Notes: a model not told the origin generated them from the letters alone. DNA of 62,353 nucleotides from Pseudalkalibacillus decolorationis (GCF_024609785.1 NZ_JANHJQ010000026.1:1652-64004); one strand, 5' to 3'. Positions 43,060 through 54,958 are shown, counted from the first letter of the stretch. Translations and numbers: made by a program.

Positions 43060-43599
43060 ATGTCTCGTATTGGAAACAAACCACTTGATATTCCAAACGG
43101 CGTAACGGTCGACATCAAAGACGGCAACGTTGTAACAGTAAAAGGATCTAAGGGTGAGTTAACTCGTTCGTTTAGCCCTGATATGAAAATTAAGATTGAA
43201 GAAAAACAAGTACTTGTTGAGCGTCCAAGCGAACACAAGGAACACAAAGCTCTTCACGGAACAACTGCTAGCTTGATCGGGAATATGATTGAAGGTGTAT
43301 CGAACGGATATCAAAAGTCTCTTGAACTAGTTGGGGTAGGGTACCGTGCAAACAAGACTGGAAACAAGCTTGTTTTGAACGTAGGTTACTCTCATCCGGT
43401 TGAGATCGTTCCTGAGTCAGGAATTGATATCGAAGTACCTGCAAATACAAAAGTAATCGTAAAAGGTATCGATAAAGAACGTGTTGGTGCCGTAGCAGCG
43501 AATATTCGTTCTGTACGTCTTCCTGAACCATACAAGGGTAAAGGTATTCGTTACGAAGGAGAATATGTTCGTCGTAAAGAAGGTAAAACTGGTAAATAG
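43060..43599 (+). CDS. rplF: Ribosomal protein L6
   Basis: L6 lies near the sarcin-ricin loop and factor-binding site. The 179-residue protein is two repeated domains, with [17 protein letters not shown] at the start and the signature [20 protein letters not shown] at the end. GGAGGTG precedes ATG 43060. Confidence 0.98.
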   Translation: MSRIGNKPLDIPNGVTVDIKDGNVVTVKGSKGELTRSFSPDMKIKIEEKQVLVERPSEHKEHKALHGTTASLIGNMIEGVSNGYQKSLELVGVGYRANKTGNKLVLNVGYSHPVEIVPESGIDIEVPANTKVIVKGIDKERVGAVAANIRSVRLPEPYKGKGIRYEGEYVRRKEGKTGK

Positions 43600-43631
43600 G
43601 AACGTAAGATTGCGGAAAGGAGTGGCGTAGG

Positions 43632-43994
43632 ATGATTACAAAGCCTGATAAAAATGTTTCGCGTAAAAAGAGACACGCTCGTGTTCGCCGTAATATTTTC
43701 GGAACAGCAGAACGTCCTCGCTTGAACGTATTTCGTTCATCGAAGCACATTTATGCACAGTTAATCGATGATACAAACGGAGTAACGTTATTATCTGCTT
43801 CTACATTAGACTCAAACGTAGATGTGGAGAACGGTGGAAACGTTGAAGCAGCAAAAAAAGTCGGCGAAACACTCGCGAAGCGAGCAGTTGAAGCTGGACA
43901 TAAAGAAGTAGTGTTCGACCGAGGCGGTTATCTATATCATGGACGCATTCAAGCGTTGGCAGATGCGGCCCGTGAAGCAGGACTACAATTTTAA
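43632..43994 (+). CDS. rplR: Ribosomal protein L18
   Basis: L18 binds 5S rRNA. The 120-residue protein has the basic start [20 protein letters not shown] and the conserved [20 protein letters not shown]. It shows no unusual extension that might accommodate an expanded 5S. Confidence 0.98.
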   Translation: MITKPDKNVSRKKRHARVRRNIFGTAERPRLNVFRSSKHIYAQLIDDTNGVTLLSASTLDSNVDVENGGNVEAAKKVGETLAKRAVEAGHKEVVFDRGGYLYHGRIQALADAAREAGLQF

Positions 43995-44012
43995 TAGAAG
44001 GAGGGACAAATC

Positions 44013-44513
44013 ATGCGTCGAATCGACCCAAATAAACTAGAACTTGAAGAACGTGTTGTTACTGTAAACCGCGTTGCAAAGGTTGTTAAAGGTGGACGTC
44101 GCTTTCGCTTTGCTGCGGTTGTGGTAGTTGGAGACAAGAACGGCCATGTCGGTTTCGGTACAGGAAAAGCTCAAGAAGTACCTGAAGCAATCCGTAAGGC
44201 AATTGAAGATGCGAAGAAGAACTTAGTTAATGTTCCAATCGTAGGTACAACTCTTCCACACCAGATTACTGGACGCTACGGAGCGGGGAAAGTTTTCTTG
44301 AAACCTGCATCTGAGGGTACAGGAGTTATTGCTGGAGGACCTGTACGTGCGGTACTAGAATTAGCTGGAATTGGTGATATCCTATCCAAATCATTAGGAT
44401 CAAACAATCCAATCAATATGGTTCGTGCTACAATTAGTGGACTTGAAAATCTAAAAAGAGCTGAAGACGTTGCGAAATTACGTGGCAAATCAGTAAAAGA
44501 ACTATTAGGTTAA
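44013..44513 (+). CDS. rpsE: Ribosomal protein S5
   Basis: S5 acts in decoding fidelity and mRNA unwinding. The 166-residue protein has the N-terminal double-stranded-RNA-like domain ([20 protein letters not shown]) and the C-terminal [19 protein letters not shown]. The spectinomycin loop (VVKGGRRF) is wild type. GGAGGG precedes ATG 44013. Confidence 0.98.
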   Translation: MRRIDPNKLELEERVVTVNRVAKVVKGGRRFRFAAVVVVGDKNGHVGFGTGKAQEVPEAIRKAIEDAKKNLVNVPIVGTTLPHQITGRYGAGKVFLKPASEGTGVIAGGPVRAVLELAGIGDILSKSLGSNNPINMVRATISGLENLKRAEDVAKLRGKSVKELLG

Positions 44514-44526
44514 GGGGGGATTTTAA

Positions 44527-44715
44527 ATGGCTAAGAAATTAGAAGTCACCCTTACTCGTAGTATCATTGGTCGTCCAGAAAACCAACGTGTTACTGTAAA
44601 GACACTAGGTTTACGTAAGATGCACCAAACAGTCGTACATCAAGACAACGCAGCAATTCGTGGTATGGTCGGGAAAGTATCACACCTTGTGACTGTTAAA
44701 GAAATTGATGCGTAA
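44527..44715 (+). CDS. rpmD: Ribosomal protein L30
   Basis: This 62-residue L30 has the typical [20 protein letters not shown] and ends [22 protein letters not shown] precedes ATG 44527. Confidence 0.97.
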   Translation: MAKKLEVTLTRSIIGRPENQRVTVKTLGLRKMHQTVVHQDNAAIRGMVGKVSHLVTVKEIDA

Positions 44716-44748
44716 TAATACGATATAATCCATGAGGAGGTGCCGATA

Positions 44749-45189
44749 ATGAAACTTCATGAATTAAAACCATCTGAAGGTTCTCGTAGCAACCGTAATC
44801 GTGTTGGACGTGGAATTGGTTCTGGTAATGGTAAGACAAGTGGAAGAGGCCATAAAGGGCAAAACTCACGCTCAGGCGGTGGAGTAAGACCTGGGTTTGA
44901 AGGTGGTCAAAACCCACTTGCAAGACGTTTACCAAAACGCGGTTTTACAAATCCAACTCGTGTTGAATACGCAGTTGTGAACGTAGAAAAGCTTAACCGT
45001 TTTGAAGAAGGAACAGAAGTAACTCCTGAATTACTCCTTGAAACAGGTGTGATCAGTAAGTTAAGAAATGGAGTTAAGATCCTAGGAAATGGTAAGCTGG
45101 AAACCAAAGTAACGGTTAAAGCTCATAAGTTTTCTGCGTCTGCTAAAGAAGCAATCGAAGCAGCAGGCGGAAAAACCGAGGTGATGTAA
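44749..45189 (+). CDS. rplO: Ribosomal protein L15
   Basis: L15 is a late-assembly 50S protein. From ATG 44749 ([20 protein letters not shown]) it is 146 residues, the usual length. The GTG at 44740 lies inside GAGGAGGTG, the ribosome site. Its stop overlaps the secY start. Confidence 0.97.
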   Translation: MKLHELKPSEGSRSNRNRVGRGIGSGNGKTSGRGHKGQNSRSGGGVRPGFEGGQNPLARRLPKRGFTNPTRVEYAVVNVEKLNRFEEGTEVTPELLLETGVISKLRNGVKILGNGKLETKVTVKAHKFSASAKEAIEAAGGKTEVM

Positions 45190-46478
45190 TGTTCCGTACA
45201 GTCTCCAATATTATGCGCGTAAGTGATATACGAAACAAAGTACTTTTCACCTTGGCTATACTTGTCATCTTTCGGCTCGGTACGTTTATCCCTGTTCCGA
45301 ATGTAGACAAAAATGTACTAGACTTTCAAAATCAAATGAGTGTATTTGGATTTCTAAATACATTCGGTGGTGGCGCCCTGCAGAACTATTCAATCTTTGC
45401 GATGGGGATTATGCCATACATTACAGCATCCATTATCGTACAATTGCTACAGATGGATGTTGTACCGAAGTTCACTGAGTGGTCAAAGCAGGGTGAGGTT
45501 GGACGGCGTAAGCTTACACAGTTTACTCGCTACGGTACGATTGGACTTGGGTTTATTCAGGCAATTGGAATGTCAATCGGGTTTAATAACTTATTTCCTG
45601 GGTTGATTCCAAACCCTAGCATTCAAACTTACTTATTAATCGCTCTAGTTTTAACCGCAGGAACTGCTTTTCTAATGTGGTTGGGTGAGCAGATTACTGC
45701 TAAAGGTATCGGGAATGGTATATCAATCCTAATCTTTGCAGGTATTGTTGCGGCAATCCCTGGGGCAGTGAATCAGTTTTATGCCCAACAGTTTGAAGGA
45801 GCAGAACAAACCCTTTTTATTGGAATTGTAAAAGTACTCTTGATTCTTCTTGCAGTACTAGCATTAACGGTCTTCGTAATCTTTGTGCAACAAGGCTTAC
45901 GTAAGATTCCAATCCAATATGCAAAGCGTGTGGTAAACAATAAGCCGGTTGGTGGTCAACAAACACACTTACCGATTAAAGTTAACGCAGCAGGAGTCAT
46001 CCCGGTTATCTTTGCGATCTCATTGATGATCGCACCAGGAACTGTGGCTGGTTTCTTCGATGAAAATGCTGTGACCCGCTTTATTACAACAGCATTTGAT
46101 TATACTACTCCTGTTGGTATGGCTATATATGCAGCATTAATAATTGGATTTACGTATTTCTATACATTCATCCAAGTAAATCCAGAGCAAATGGCTGAGA
46201 ACTTGCAGAAGCAAGGGGGGTACATTCCAGGAATTCGTCCTGGGAAGAATACAGAAAAGTACATTATCCGTATTCTTTACCGTCTTACCTTCGTTGGTGC
46301 ATTATTCTTGGCAGTTGTCTCAATCTTGCCTATCTTTTTCATTCAAATTGCGAACCTTCCTCAAGCACTTCAGATTGGCGGAACGAGCTTACTGATTGTA
46401 GTAGGTGTTGCATTGGATACGATGAAGCAAATTGAAAGCCAACTAATTAAGCGTCATTATAAGGGCTTTATTAAATAA
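45189..46478 (+). CDS. secY: Preprotein translocase subunit SecY
   Basis: SecY is the pore of the Sec translocon. The 429-residue protein has ten predicted membrane helices; the plug/TM2 region (GGGALQNYSIFAMGIMPYIT) and the cytoplasmic loop with KRVVNNKPVGGQQTHLPIKV are typical. Its ATG overlaps the rplO stop. A hairpin follows before adk. Confidence 0.98.
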   Translation: MFRTVSNIMRVSDIRNKVLFTLAILVIFRLGTFIPVPNVDKNVLDFQNQMSVFGFLNTFGGGALQNYSIFAMGIMPYITASIIVQLLQMDVVPKFTEWSKQGEVGRRKLTQFTRYGTIGLGFIQAIGMSIGFNNLFPGLIPNPSIQTYLLIALVLTAGTAFLMWLGEQITAKGIGNGISILIFAGIVAAIPGAVNQFYAQQFEGAEQTLFIGIVKVLLILLAVLALTVFVIFVQQGLRKIPIQYAKRVVNNKPVGGQQTHLPIKVNAAGVIPVIFAISLMIAPGTVAGFFDENAVTRFITTAFDYTTPVGMAIYAALIIGFTYFYTFIQVNPEQMAENLQKQGGYIPGIRPGKNTEKYIIRILYRLTFVGALFLAVVSILPIFFIQIANLPQALQIGGTSLLIVVGVALDTMKQIESQLIKRHYKGFIK

Positions 46479-46518
46479 AAAGAAACCGGGGAAACAATGT
46501 GAATTCCCCTGTCTCTTT
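46478..46518 (+). other. Hairpin between secY and adk
   Basis: GGGGAA pairs with TTCCCC, extended imperfectly by AAAGAAAC / GTCTCTTT. No T run follows. It probably tunes expression or mRNA stability at the secY-adk junction. Confidence 0.5.
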
Positions 46519-46551
46519 ACAACGTACGTTTGGGACGTATGGAGGGATTAG

Positions 46552-47201
<650 letters not shown>

Positions 47202-47202
<1 letters not shown>

Positions 47203-47948
47203 TGATCATTAGTAAAACATCTCGGGAAATTGACATCATGCGTGAAGCTGGAAAGATCGTTGCTCTAACCCATCAGGAGCTTCAGAAGCATATTACGCCA
47301 GGAATTACGACGAAAGAGCTTGATTCGATCGCAGAAAAGTTCATTCGCAACTACGATGCAATTCCTTCTTTTAAAGGATATAATGGTTTTAAAGGAAGTA
47401 TTTGCGCTTCAGTAAATGAAGAACTTGTTCATGGAATTCCAGGTAAAAAGGTGCTGAAAGAAGGGGACATCATTTCCATTGATATCGGAGCTAAGTATAA
47501 CGGTTATCATGGAGATTCAGCTTGGACTTACGGTGTCGGTGAAATTTCCGATGAAAACCAGCATCTTTTAGAGGTCACTGAACAATCGTTATACAAAGGT
47601 CTTGCAGAAGCGAAGCCTGCCGAAAGGCTTACGAATATCTCTCATGCGATTCAATCGTATGTTGAAGCAGAAGGATTTTCGGTCGTACGAGAATACGTCG
47701 GCCACGGTGTCGGACAAAATTTACACGAGGACCCACAAATCCCGCATTTTGGACCGCCAGGTAAAGGACCAAGGCTAAAGCCAGGAATGGTTCTTGCTGT
47801 TGAGCCGATGGTAAACGCAGGATCGCGATATGTTCGAACATTAGCAGATAACTGGACTGTCGTTACGCAGGATGGTAAAAGCTGTGCACATTTCGAGCAT
47901 ACCATTGCAATTGTCGAAGGTGGATTCGAAATTTTAACAAAAGCCTAA
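47202..47948 (+). CDS. map: Methionine aminopeptidase, type I
   Basis: Map removes initiator methionine. The 248-residue pita-bread enzyme has the metal ligands in [17 protein letters not shown], the [18 protein letters not shown] loop and the E of AVEPMV and EHTIAI. It is coupled to adk. Confidence 0.97.
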
Positions 47949-47961
47949 GTGAAGGTGATAA

Positions 47962-48285
47962 ATGGTGAGTGAATCCGAGCCAATACCGCAAGTTGGGCAA
48001 ATGGTTCAAATATTGCGTGGACGGGACGCTGGTCAGATTAGTATTATTGTAAGTATTGTGGATGATAAATTCATCCTCATCGCTGACGGTGATAGACGAA
48101 AATATGACCGGGCAAAAAAGAAGAACATTAATCATCTAGAGCTGTTTCAATATATTTCGCCGGAAGTTAAGCGAAGCATCGATGAAACAGGACGTGTAAC
48201 AAACGGTAAATTGCGTTTCGCCGTGTCGAAATTCTTGAATGATCAAGCTGAGTTGCTTGAGAAGGGAGAACAAATCGATGGCTAA
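47962..48285 (+). CDS. ybzG: KOW-domain RNA-binding protein (YbzG-like)
   Basis: This 107-residue protein has an N-terminal KOW-like motif ([20 protein letters not shown]) resembling L14e/L19e-type RNA-binding proteins and a basic middle [18 protein letters not shown]. The function is unknown; its place between map and infA is conserved in Bacillus. AAGGTGAT precedes ATG 47962. It overlaps infA by 8 bases. Confidence 0.88.
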   Translation: MVSESEPIPQVGQMVQILRGRDAGQISIIVSIVDDKFILIADGDRRKYDRAKKKNINHLELFQYISPEVKRSIDETGRVTNGKLRFAVSKFLNDQAELLEKGEQIDG

Positions 48286-48496
48286 GGAAGATGTAATTGA
48301 GGTAGAAGGAACCGTTCTCGAACCGCTGCCGAATGCGATGTTTCGAGTTGAGCTTGAAAACGGTCATAAAATATTAGCTCACGTTTCTGGTAAGATTCGT
48401 ATGCACTATATTCGTATTCTGCCAGGCGATAAAGTTACCGTAGAATTGTCTCCGTATGATCTAACACGGGGTAGAATCACGTATCGGTATAAGTAA
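48278..48496 (+). CDS. infA: Translation initiation factor IF-1
   Basis: IF-1 occupies the A site during initiation. From ATG 48278 ([20 protein letters not shown]) it is 72 residues with the OB-fold core [28 protein letters not shown] precedes the start. A 226-base gap rich in hairpins follows before rpmJ. Confidence 0.98.
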   Translation: MAKEDVIEVEGTVLEPLPNAMFRVELENGHKILAHVSGKIRMHYIRILPGDKVTVELSPYDLTRGRITYRYK

Positions 48497-48636
48497 GACA
48501 TTCGCTATCAAAATGTGTTTGCAGGTAGAAGAACCTGTCAACACTGTAGTGAGTGAAACGGTTAATTTCAATTGAAAGTGCCTCGCTCAATAGGATTTTC
48601 GATTACCTATTTCACGTCTTGTGAATAGCTGATGAA

Positions 48637-48836
<200 letters not shown>

Positions 48837-48855
48837 GGACAGGAGGTGCATATAA

Positions 48856-49221
48856 ATGGCACGTATTGCAGGAATCGATATCCCTCGTGACAAACGAGTT
48901 GTCATTTCACTAACATATGTCTATGGAATCGGTAAAACTACAGCTCAACAAGTTCTTGCTGAAGCTGGTGTTTCTGAAGAGACTCGCGTAAGAGATCTTA
49001 CTGAAGAAGAGTTGACAAAAATCCGTGAAATCGTTGACCGCTTTAAAGTTGAAGGTGATCTTCGTCGTGAAGTATCCCTTAACATTAAGCGTCTAATTGA
49101 AATCGGAAGCTACAGAGGTATCCGTCACCGTCGTGGTCTTCCAGTTCGCGGTCAAAATACGAAGAACAATTCTCGTACACGTAAAGGTCCACGTCGTACA
49201 GTAGCGAATAAGAAGAAATAG
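48856..49221 (+). CDS. rpsM: Ribosomal protein S13
   Basis: S13 forms intersubunit bridges and contacts P-site tRNA with its basic tail. The 121-residue protein has [20 protein letters not shown], the helix-turn-helix [16 protein letters not shown] and the [15 protein letters not shown] end. GGAGGTG precedes ATG 48856. Confidence 0.98.
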   Translation: MARIAGIDIPRDKRVVISLTYVYGIGKTTAQQVLAEAGVSEETRVRDLTEEELTKIREIVDRFKVEGDLRREVSLNIKRLIEIGSYRGIRHRRGLPVRGQNTKNNSRTRKGPRRTVANKKK

Positions 49222-49239
49222 TAAGGGAGGTATACTCAT

Positions 49240-49635
49240 ATGGCTAAACAACGTAAAACCAATACCCGTAAGCGTCGTGTAAAAAAGAATATTGATAGTG
49301 GAGTAGCACATATCCGTTCAACGTTCAATAACACGATCGTTACGATTACTGACACACACGGAAACGCAATATCTTGGGCTTCTTCCGGAAACCTTGGATT
49401 TAAAGGCTCCCGTAAGTCAACTCCATATGCTGCACAGATGGCTGCTGAATCAGCTGGAAAAACAGCAATGGAACATGGAATGAAAACTCTCGAGGTTTCT
49501 GTAAAGGGCCCTGGAGCAGGACGAGAAGCAGCAATTCGGGCACTTCAAGCAGTAGGATTAGAAGTAACTGCAATCCATGATGTGACACCAGTGCCTCATA
49601 ATGGATGCCGTCCGCCAAAACGTCGTCGTGTATAA
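49240..49635 (+). CDS. rpsK: Ribosomal protein S11
   Basis: S11 lies at the 30S platform. The 131-residue protein has [20 protein letters not shown] and ends [24 protein letters not shown] precedes ATG 49240. Confidence 0.98.
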   Translation: MAKQRKTNTRKRRVKKNIDSGVAHIRSTFNNTIVTITDTHGNAISWASSGNLGFKGSRKSTPYAAQMAAESAGKTAMEHGMKTLEVSVKGPGAGREAAIRALQAVGLEVTAIHDVTPVPHNGCRPPKRRRV

Positions 49636-49724
49636 TAACTGAGGGATTCTCGTAATTCTGAAGTATTAAATTTGGAAACCTGTCTATAATGGTTATGAAT
49701 GAAGGTTTATCGAGCAACGCTTAC

Positions 49725-49786
49725 TAATAGGTTATTAATCGGACTACCTATTAAGGGATTTCGGTTAGATCGACGGGGTCTAACCG
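49725..49786 (+). other. rpoA leader hairpins
   Basis: The 183-base rpsK-rpoA gap contains TAATAGGT (49725-49732) / ACCTATTA (49746-49753) and CGGTTAGA (49762-49769) / TCTAACCG (49779-49786). A TATAAT at 49685-49690 lacks a good -35. The hairpins may regulate or protect the rpoA part of the message. Confidence 0.5.
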
Positions 49787-49818
49787 GGGTTCGACGTTTT
49801 GAAGGAGGGTTTTGTTGA

Positions 49819-50763
49819 ATGATTGAAATCGAAAAGCCAAGAATTGAAACGGTAGAGATCAGCGACGATGCCGCGTACGGGAAGTTTGTTGTTGAACCTC
49901 TAGAGCGTGGATACGGCATCACGCTGGGCAACTCCTTGCGTCGTATTTTGTTGTCTTCTCTTCCAGGAGCTGCAGCGACTTCTGTTCAAATTAACGGAGT
50001 CTTGCATGAATTTTCAACGATTGATGGTGTTGTAGAGGACGTTACTACCATTATCTTAAGCTTGAAAAAGCTCGCACTGAAAATTTATTCTGAGGAAGAA
50101 AAAACGCTTGAAATCGATGTCCAAGGTGATGGAGTAGTAACTGCTGCTGACATCACACATGATAGTGACGTCGAAGTGTTAAACCCTGATCTTCATATCG
50201 CTACTCTATCAAAGGATGCTCATTTTCAGGTGAAAATTACTGCTAAACGTGGTAGAGGATATGTTCCGGCTGAAGGTAATAAAACAGAAGAGCAAGCGAT
50301 TGGTGTCATTCCAATCGACTCAATCTTCACACCAGTTACCCGTGTAAACTATCAAGTTGAAAACACCCGTATCGGTCAAGTGACAAACTATGACAAGCTA
50401 ACCCTTGATGTTTGGACAGATGGTAGTATTCGACCTGAAGAGGCCGTTTCCCTTGGGGCGAAAATTGTTACAGAGCACTTGAATATCTTCGTTGGTTTAA
50501 CGGATCAGGCTCAAAAAGCTGAGATCATGGTTGAAAAGGAAGAAGATCAAAAAGAAAAAGTGTTAGAGATGACAATCGAGGAACTTGATCTCTCTGTACG
50601 TTCTTACAATTGTTTGAAACGGGCAGGTATCAACACAGTTCAGGAACTTGCTCAAAAGTCTGAAGAAGATATGATGAAAGTTCGTAACCTCGGTAAGAAG
50701 TCACTCGAGGAAGTTCAAGAAAAGTTAGAAGAGCTTGGACTCGGCTTACGTGATGAAGAATAA
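49819..50763 (+). CDS. rpoA: RNA polymerase alpha subunit
   Basis: This 314-residue protein has an N-terminal assembly domain (about 1-228; [20 protein letters not shown]) and a C-terminal domain (about 245-314; [20 protein letters not shown]) that binds UP elements and activators. AAGGAGGG precedes ATG 49819. Confidence 0.98.
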   Translation: MIEIEKPRIETVEISDDAAYGKFVVEPLERGYGITLGNSLRRILLSSLPGAAATSVQINGVLHEFSTIDGVVEDVTTIILSLKKLALKIYSEEEKTLEIDVQGDGVVTAADITHDSDVEVLNPDLHIATLSKDAHFQVKITAKRGRGYVPAEGNKTEEQAIGVIPIDSIFTPVTRVNYQVENTRIGQVTNYDKLTLDVWTDGSIRPEEAVSLGAKIVTEHLNIFVGLTDQAQKAEIMVEKEEDQKEKVLEMTIEELDLSVRSYNCLKRAGINTVQELAQKSEEDMMKVRNLGKKSLEEVQEKLEELGLGLRDEE

Positions 50764-50807
50764 AAAAACAGATAGATAAAGAATAAACAAAAAAGGAGGG
50801 ACCTCTC

Positions 50808-51170
50808 ATGGCTTACCAAAAGTTAGGTCGTGTATCATCTGCACGAAAAGCTTTACTCCGTGATTTAGCAACAGATTTGATCATTAACGAACGTATTGAA
50901 ACAACAGAGGCAAAAGCAAAAGAGCTTCGTTCCGTTGTTGAGAAGATGATTACACTTGGCAAACGTGGTGACCTTCATGCTCGTCGTCAAGCGGCTGCTT
51001 TCGTTCGTAATGAAGTAGCAGACGAAGAGACTGGTCAGGATGCAATTCAAAAGCTTTTCAGTGATCTTGCTCCACGTTTTGAAGAACGCCAAGGTGGATA
51101 TACTCGCATTCAGAAGATTGGTCCTCGCCGCGGCGATGGTGCACCAATGGTTATTATTGAGTTAGTTTAA
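50808..51170 (+). CDS. rplQ: Ribosomal protein L17
   Basis: This 120-residue protein has [20 protein letters not shown] and the [19 protein letters not shown] signature. It ends the S10-spc-alpha superoperon; the terminator at 51207 follows. Confidence 0.98.
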   Translation: MAYQKLGRVSSARKALLRDLATDLIINERIETTEAKAKELRSVVEKMITLGKRGDLHARRQAAAFVRNEVADEETGQDAIQKLFSDLAPRFEERQGGYTRIQKIGPRRGDGAPMVIIELV

Positions 51171-51206
51171 TCGGAACAAAGATAACGTGCAAAATAACAT
51201 CGACGA

Positions 51207-51254
51207 AAAGGGCGGGACAGAATCTTTAGAGATACTGCTTCTGTGCCCTTTTTT
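51207..51254 (+). terminator. Terminator of the alpha operon
   Basis: AAAGGGC and ACAGAA pair with TTCTGT and GCCCTTT around a loop of about 13 bases, followed by a T run. It is strong and lies 36 bases after rplQ. Confidence 0.88.
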
Positions 51255-51255
51255 C

Positions 51256-51346
51256 GCACGTTTAGAAAGAAAAATAAAGAGCCTTGTTTGGAGACAATCT
51301 CTTTCTAGCGCTTGTCGCACCTAAAACAGGGGCACATGCGCTATTT
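51256..51346 (+). repeat. Family C fragment before ecfA1
   Basis: GCACGTTTAGAAAG at the start, CTAGCGCTTGTCGCACCTAA and GCACATGCGCTATTTTT near the end match parts of the family C repeats. There is no module E at the GCGCTTG/GCACCTAA junction, as in unit 2 of the 13459-13791 tandem. Confidence 0.6.
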
Positions 51347-51466
51347 TTACACGTTAAGAAGCTAAATATTGGCTACGGGCGGAATTATGGTCAAAACAAC
51401 GAGGATACAGGTAGAGCAATGGTAAGAACTATAGCAGAGAAAAGAGGAGTAGAGAGGAGGATTGCT

Positions 51467-52306
51467 ATGACTGACATTATTAATGTTACTAATGTATCAT
51501 TTCGGTACGAGGATAACGGCCCGAACCGACTATCAGACATGAACTTAACAATAAAACAAGGCGAATGGCTTGCAGTTGCTGGGCATAACGGATCTGGAAA
51601 ATCAACATTGGCTAAACTATTAAACGGACTTCTAATCCCTGATGCAGGTGCGATTGAAATTGGTCCTTTTCAAACGAGTCGCGAGAACGATTTATGGGAA
51701 ATTCGCAGGCGCGTTGGAATGGTTTTTCAAAATCCAGATAATCAGTTTGTGGGGACAACGGTTAAGGATGACGTTGCTTTTGGGCTTGAGAACAACGGAG
51801 TTCCGAGGGAAGAAATGATTCGACGTATCGAAGAAAGTTTATCAAGAGTACAGATGCTCGGTTATGAAGACCAGGAGCCTCATCAGCTTTCTGGAGGTCA
51901 AAAGCAACGTATCGCAATTGCAGGAGTTCTTGCACAAAAGCCTTCTGTCATTATTCTGGATGAAGCTACAAGCATGCTGGATCCTAGAGGGAGGAAGGAG
52001 GTCCTCAAAACCATTCAGGAGTTAAATAAACAGGATGGAATCACTGTATTATCAATTACACATGATTTAGAAGAAGCGATCCAGTCTGATCGAATGATAG
52101 TCATGAAGCAAGGAAGGATTGTTCAGTCAGGCCCTCCGAGGGAAGTATTCCAACATCCTGAACTTTTAAGGGATGCAGGACTAGAGCTACCATTCGCCCT
52201 AAGCATTCAGGAGAAATTAAAAGAGGCAGGCTATGAATTAAATGTGCCGACCCTAACCCAAACAGAATTGGTGGAAGCGTTATGGAATTATCGACAGAGC
52301 AAGTAA
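51467..52306 (+). CDS. ecfA1: ECF transporter ATPase A1
   Basis: This is one of the two ATPases that power vitamin/metal ECF transporters. The 279-residue ABC protein has Walker A GHNGSGKST, the signature LSGGQKQR and Walker B VIILDEATSMLDP. ATG 51467 (MTDIINVTNVSFRY) follows GAGAGGAGG; the longer frame from 51284 runs into repeat DNA. It overlaps ecfA2 by 25 bases. Confidence 0.96.
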   Translation: MTDIINVTNVSFRYEDNGPNRLSDMNLTIKQGEWLAVAGHNGSGKSTLAKLLNGLLIPDAGAIEIGPFQTSRENDLWEIRRRVGMVFQNPDNQFVGTTVKDDVAFGLENNGVPREEMIRRIEESLSRVQMLGYEDQEPHQLSGGQKQRIAIAGVLAQKPSVIILDEATSMLDPRGRKEVLKTIQELNKQDGITVLSITHDLEEAIQSDRMIVMKQGRIVQSGPPREVFQHPELLRDAGLELPFALSIQEKLKEAGYELNVPTLTQTELVEALWNYRQSK

Positions 52307-53148
52307 GCCATTTATATAACAAAGGAACCCCGATGGAACGACGTGCTCTTTACGATGTTTCAATTAAGATTCCCTCAGGAAGTTTCTATGCAATAATCGG
52401 TCATACAGGATCAGGGAAATCGACACTCATTCAACATTTGAACGGCCTTTTAAAACCAACTAGTGGATCTGTTTATGCAGGGGAAACAACTATACGATCC
52501 GATGAAAAGGCGAAACGGCTACGAGATGTTCGTAAACGTGTCGGCATGGTATTTCAATACCCTGAACACCAGTTGTTTGAGGAGACGATTGAAAAGGATA
52601 TATGTTTCGGACCCCGTAATTTTGGTGCGAGTGAACAGAAGGCAAAGAGAAAGGCGAAGGAGACATTGCAACTTGTCGGACTTAACGAAGAGTTCTTGCA
52701 ACGTTCACCTTTTGAATTAAGTGGAGGGCAAATGCGGCGTGTGGCTATTGCAGGTGTTCTCGCAATGGAACCTGACGTGTTAATTTTAGATGAGCCGACT
52801 GCAGGTCTTGATCCGAGTGGACAAAAAGAAATGATGGAGTTATTTGCAACACTTCGTGAACAGAAGAAGATTACGATCATCCTTGTTACACACAGTATGG
52901 AGGATGCTGCACGGTATGCAGAACAAATTGTTGTCATGGCTAGAGGATCGATCTACATGCAAGGGAAACCCGCTGAAATTTTTCAGCAGAAAGAGAAATT
53001 ACACGAGATCGGACTTGATGTACCTGAAGCGATCCAGTTTATAAAAGCGCTTGAAAAACAATTCAATATAAAGTTGCCCAAAGCTTTTACTGTTGAAGAG
53101 GTTGTCGAGGTCGTTCGTAGCATTTTAAAGGTGGGAACAACACCATGA
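52282..53148 (+). CDS. ecfA2: ECF transporter ATPase A2
   Basis: The second ATPase of the ECF module is 288 residues, with Walker [10 protein letters not shown], the signature ELSGGQMRR and Walker [14 protein letters not shown]. It starts inside ecfA1 and ends overlapping ecfT by four bases (ATGA), so the three subunits are made in step. Substrate-binding S subunits must be encoded elsewhere. Confidence 0.96.
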   Translation: MELSTEQVSHLYNKGTPMERRALYDVSIKIPSGSFYAIIGHTGSGKSTLIQHLNGLLKPTSGSVYAGETTIRSDEKAKRLRDVRKRVGMVFQYPEHQLFEETIEKDICFGPRNFGASEQKAKRKAKETLQLVGLNEEFLQRSPFELSGGQMRRVAIAGVLAMEPDVLILDEPTAGLDPSGQKEMMELFATLREQKKITIILVTHSMEDAARYAEQIVVMARGSIYMQGKPAEIFQQKEKLHEIGLDVPEAIQFIKALEKQFNIKLPKAFTVEEVVEVVRSILKVGTTP

Positions 53149-53942
53149 TGCAAAATGTGATTATCGGTCAATATATACCTGCGGACTCCCTCATCCATCG
53201 TATGGACCCCCGTTCTAAACTGATTGCAGTTTTTATTTTCGTTCTTATTGTTTTTCTTGCAAACAATTGGCTAAGTTATAGCCTTCTAGGGATTTTCACA
53301 ATTGGAACTGCTGCAATATCTAAAGTGCCTTTTTCCTATTTATTAAAAGGTTTGAAGCCTATTTTTTGGATCGTGCTTTTTACTGTCATTTTACATTTGT
53401 TTATGACGAAGGAAGGCCCTGTTTTACTTGATTTAGGTTGGGCTAAGATACATGAAGGTGGTCTTGTGAAAGGGGTCTTTATTGCTTTTCGGTTATTCTT
53501 TTTGATTTTATTGACATCACTGCTTACTTTAACGACAACCCCTATCGATATTACGGATGGGTTAGAGAATTTGTTGGCACCTTTAAAGCGTTTGAAATTC
53601 CCTGTTCATGAATTCGCATTGATGATGTCGATCTCGCTACGCTTTATTCCGACGCTTATGCAGGAAACAGAGAAGATCATGAAAGCTCAATCTGCTAGAG
53701 GTGCTGAATTTTCCAGTGGGCCAATACAACAACGAATTAAAGCGTTTGTGCCACTTCTCATTCCGCTGTTTATTAGTGCTTTTAAACGGGCAGAAGATCT
53801 GGCTCTTGCGATGGAAGCACGAGGTTATCGAGGCGGTGAAGGGAGAACGAAGCTCAGACTTTTACAATGGAAAATGCGAGACAGCTTTTGTCTGTTTAGC
53901 ATGGGCGTATTAATTGTAGCATTAGTAATCTTTAGATCTTAG
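53145..53942 (+). CDS. ecfT: ECF transporter membrane subunit EcfT
   Basis: This 265-residue membrane protein couples the ATPases to S subunits. It has about six membrane segments and the two conserved Ala-Arg-Gly coupling motifs, seen as QSARGAEF and MEARGYRGG. It overlaps ecfA2 and is followed by truA after nine bases. Confidence 0.96.
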   Translation: MMQNVIIGQYIPADSLIHRMDPRSKLIAVFIFVLIVFLANNWLSYSLLGIFTIGTAAISKVPFSYLLKGLKPIFWIVLFTVILHLFMTKEGPVLLDLGWAKIHEGGLVKGVFIAFRLFFLILLTSLLTLTTTPIDITDGLENLLAPLKRLKFPVHEFALMMSISLRFIPTLMQETEKIMKAQSARGAEFSSGPIQQRIKAFVPLLIPLFISAFKRAEDLALAMEARGYRGGEGRTKLRLLQWKMRDSFCLFSMGVLIVALVIFRS

Positions 53943-53951
53943 AGGTGACGT

Positions 53952-54689
53952 ATGAAGCGGATGCGTGGCATTATAAGCTACGATGGAACAGGTTTTTCTG
54001 GTTATCAGGTACAGCCTAACCAACGGACTGTCCAAGGTGAACTTGAGAGGGTACTTCAACGGATTCATAAAGGGGAAGAAGTAACGACGACTGCATCTGG
54101 ACGTACAGATGCTGGGGTGCATGCAGTTGGGCAGGTTTTTCATTTTGATACGTCGTTGACGATAGCGACATCTGCATGGCCTCGAGCATTGAATGCTCAA
54201 CTACCCGGTGATGTTCGCATACAATCAATTGAAGAGGTTAACCCGGACTTTCACTCACGTTTCGATGTTGTGGAAAAAGAATATCGCTACCGGATTTTAA
54301 TAAACAAACGAGCTGATGTGTTTAGGCGGAATTATGTGTATCATATTCCGTATGAGCTTGACATCGAGTCGATGAGAGCTGCAACAGGTTATTTTATTGG
54401 GACGTATGACTTTACTTCGTTTTGCTCAAGAAAAGCGAAAGTAAAAGATTATATTCGAACGATTTACAAGCTGGATCTAGTTGAAATAGAGGACGAGCTA
54501 GTAGTAATTGTAACGGGGAGCGGGTTTTTGTACAACATGGTGCGAATTATCGTTGGTACTATTTTAGCAGTCGGAAGCGGTCGAATCGCAGTGAGTGACA
54601 TTCCTGAAATAATTGAAGCAAAGAACCGCGATATTGCTGGAAAGACTGCTCATGCACAGGGCCTTTACCTTTGGAGAGTGTCTTACTAG
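53952..54689 (+). CDS. truA: tRNA pseudouridine synthase A
   Basis: TruA makes pseudouridine at tRNA positions 38-40. The 245-residue protein has the catalytic Asp in SGRTDAGVHA (D53) and the GSGFLYNMVRIIVGTIL motif. AGAGGTGA precedes ATG 53952. A family A repeat follows six bases after the stop. Confidence 0.97.
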   Translation: MKRMRGIISYDGTGFSGYQVQPNQRTVQGELERVLQRIHKGEEVTTTASGRTDAGVHAVGQVFHFDTSLTIATSAWPRALNAQLPGDVRIQSIEEVNPDFHSRFDVVEKEYRYRILINKRADVFRRNYVYHIPYELDIESMRAATGYFIGTYDFTSFCSRKAKVKDYIRTIYKLDLVEIEDELVVIVTGSGFLYNMVRIIVGTILAVGSGRIAVSDIPEIIEAKNRDIAGKTAHAQGLYLWRVSY

Positions 54690-54694
54690 AGGTT

Positions 54695-54897
54695 GTTCAA
54701 AAAGTCCGGTAATAATAGCTGTCGAATTTCTTCGTTCCTTGGAAAAGTAGTACACTTTTCCGGCGTGCGAGGCACTGCTTCCGTAGAATATTCTTGTGCT
54801 CGATCTCTTCGGTCCTCACGTATTAATAGCATACGCTCCGGTCCTCAAGACTTTCGCGCCTCGAACTTCTCGGCTCTTTTTATCCTCCTTTTTGAAC
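54695..54897 (+). repeat. Family A repeat, copy A3, between truA and rplM
   Basis: This 203-bp element has ends GTTCAAAAAG (54695-54704) / CTTTTTGAAC (54888-54897). The interior has GTCGAATTTCTTCGTTCC, a GGAAAAGTAGTACACTTTTCC hairpin, then CGGTCCTCACGTATTAATAG and CGGTCCTCAAGACTTTCGCG, ending in CCTCGAACTTCTCGG. It separates truA from the rplM promoter. Confidence 0.85.
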
Positions 54898-54958
54898 ACG
54901 CACTACTAGTACAATTACAAGTTAAAGAATAATAATAGGATTAATACAGACGACACAC

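Noticed and set aside
51284-51466. N-terminal extension of ecfA1
   Set aside because: It begins in a family C fragment, and the ABC domain starts at ATG 51467 behind GGAGG.
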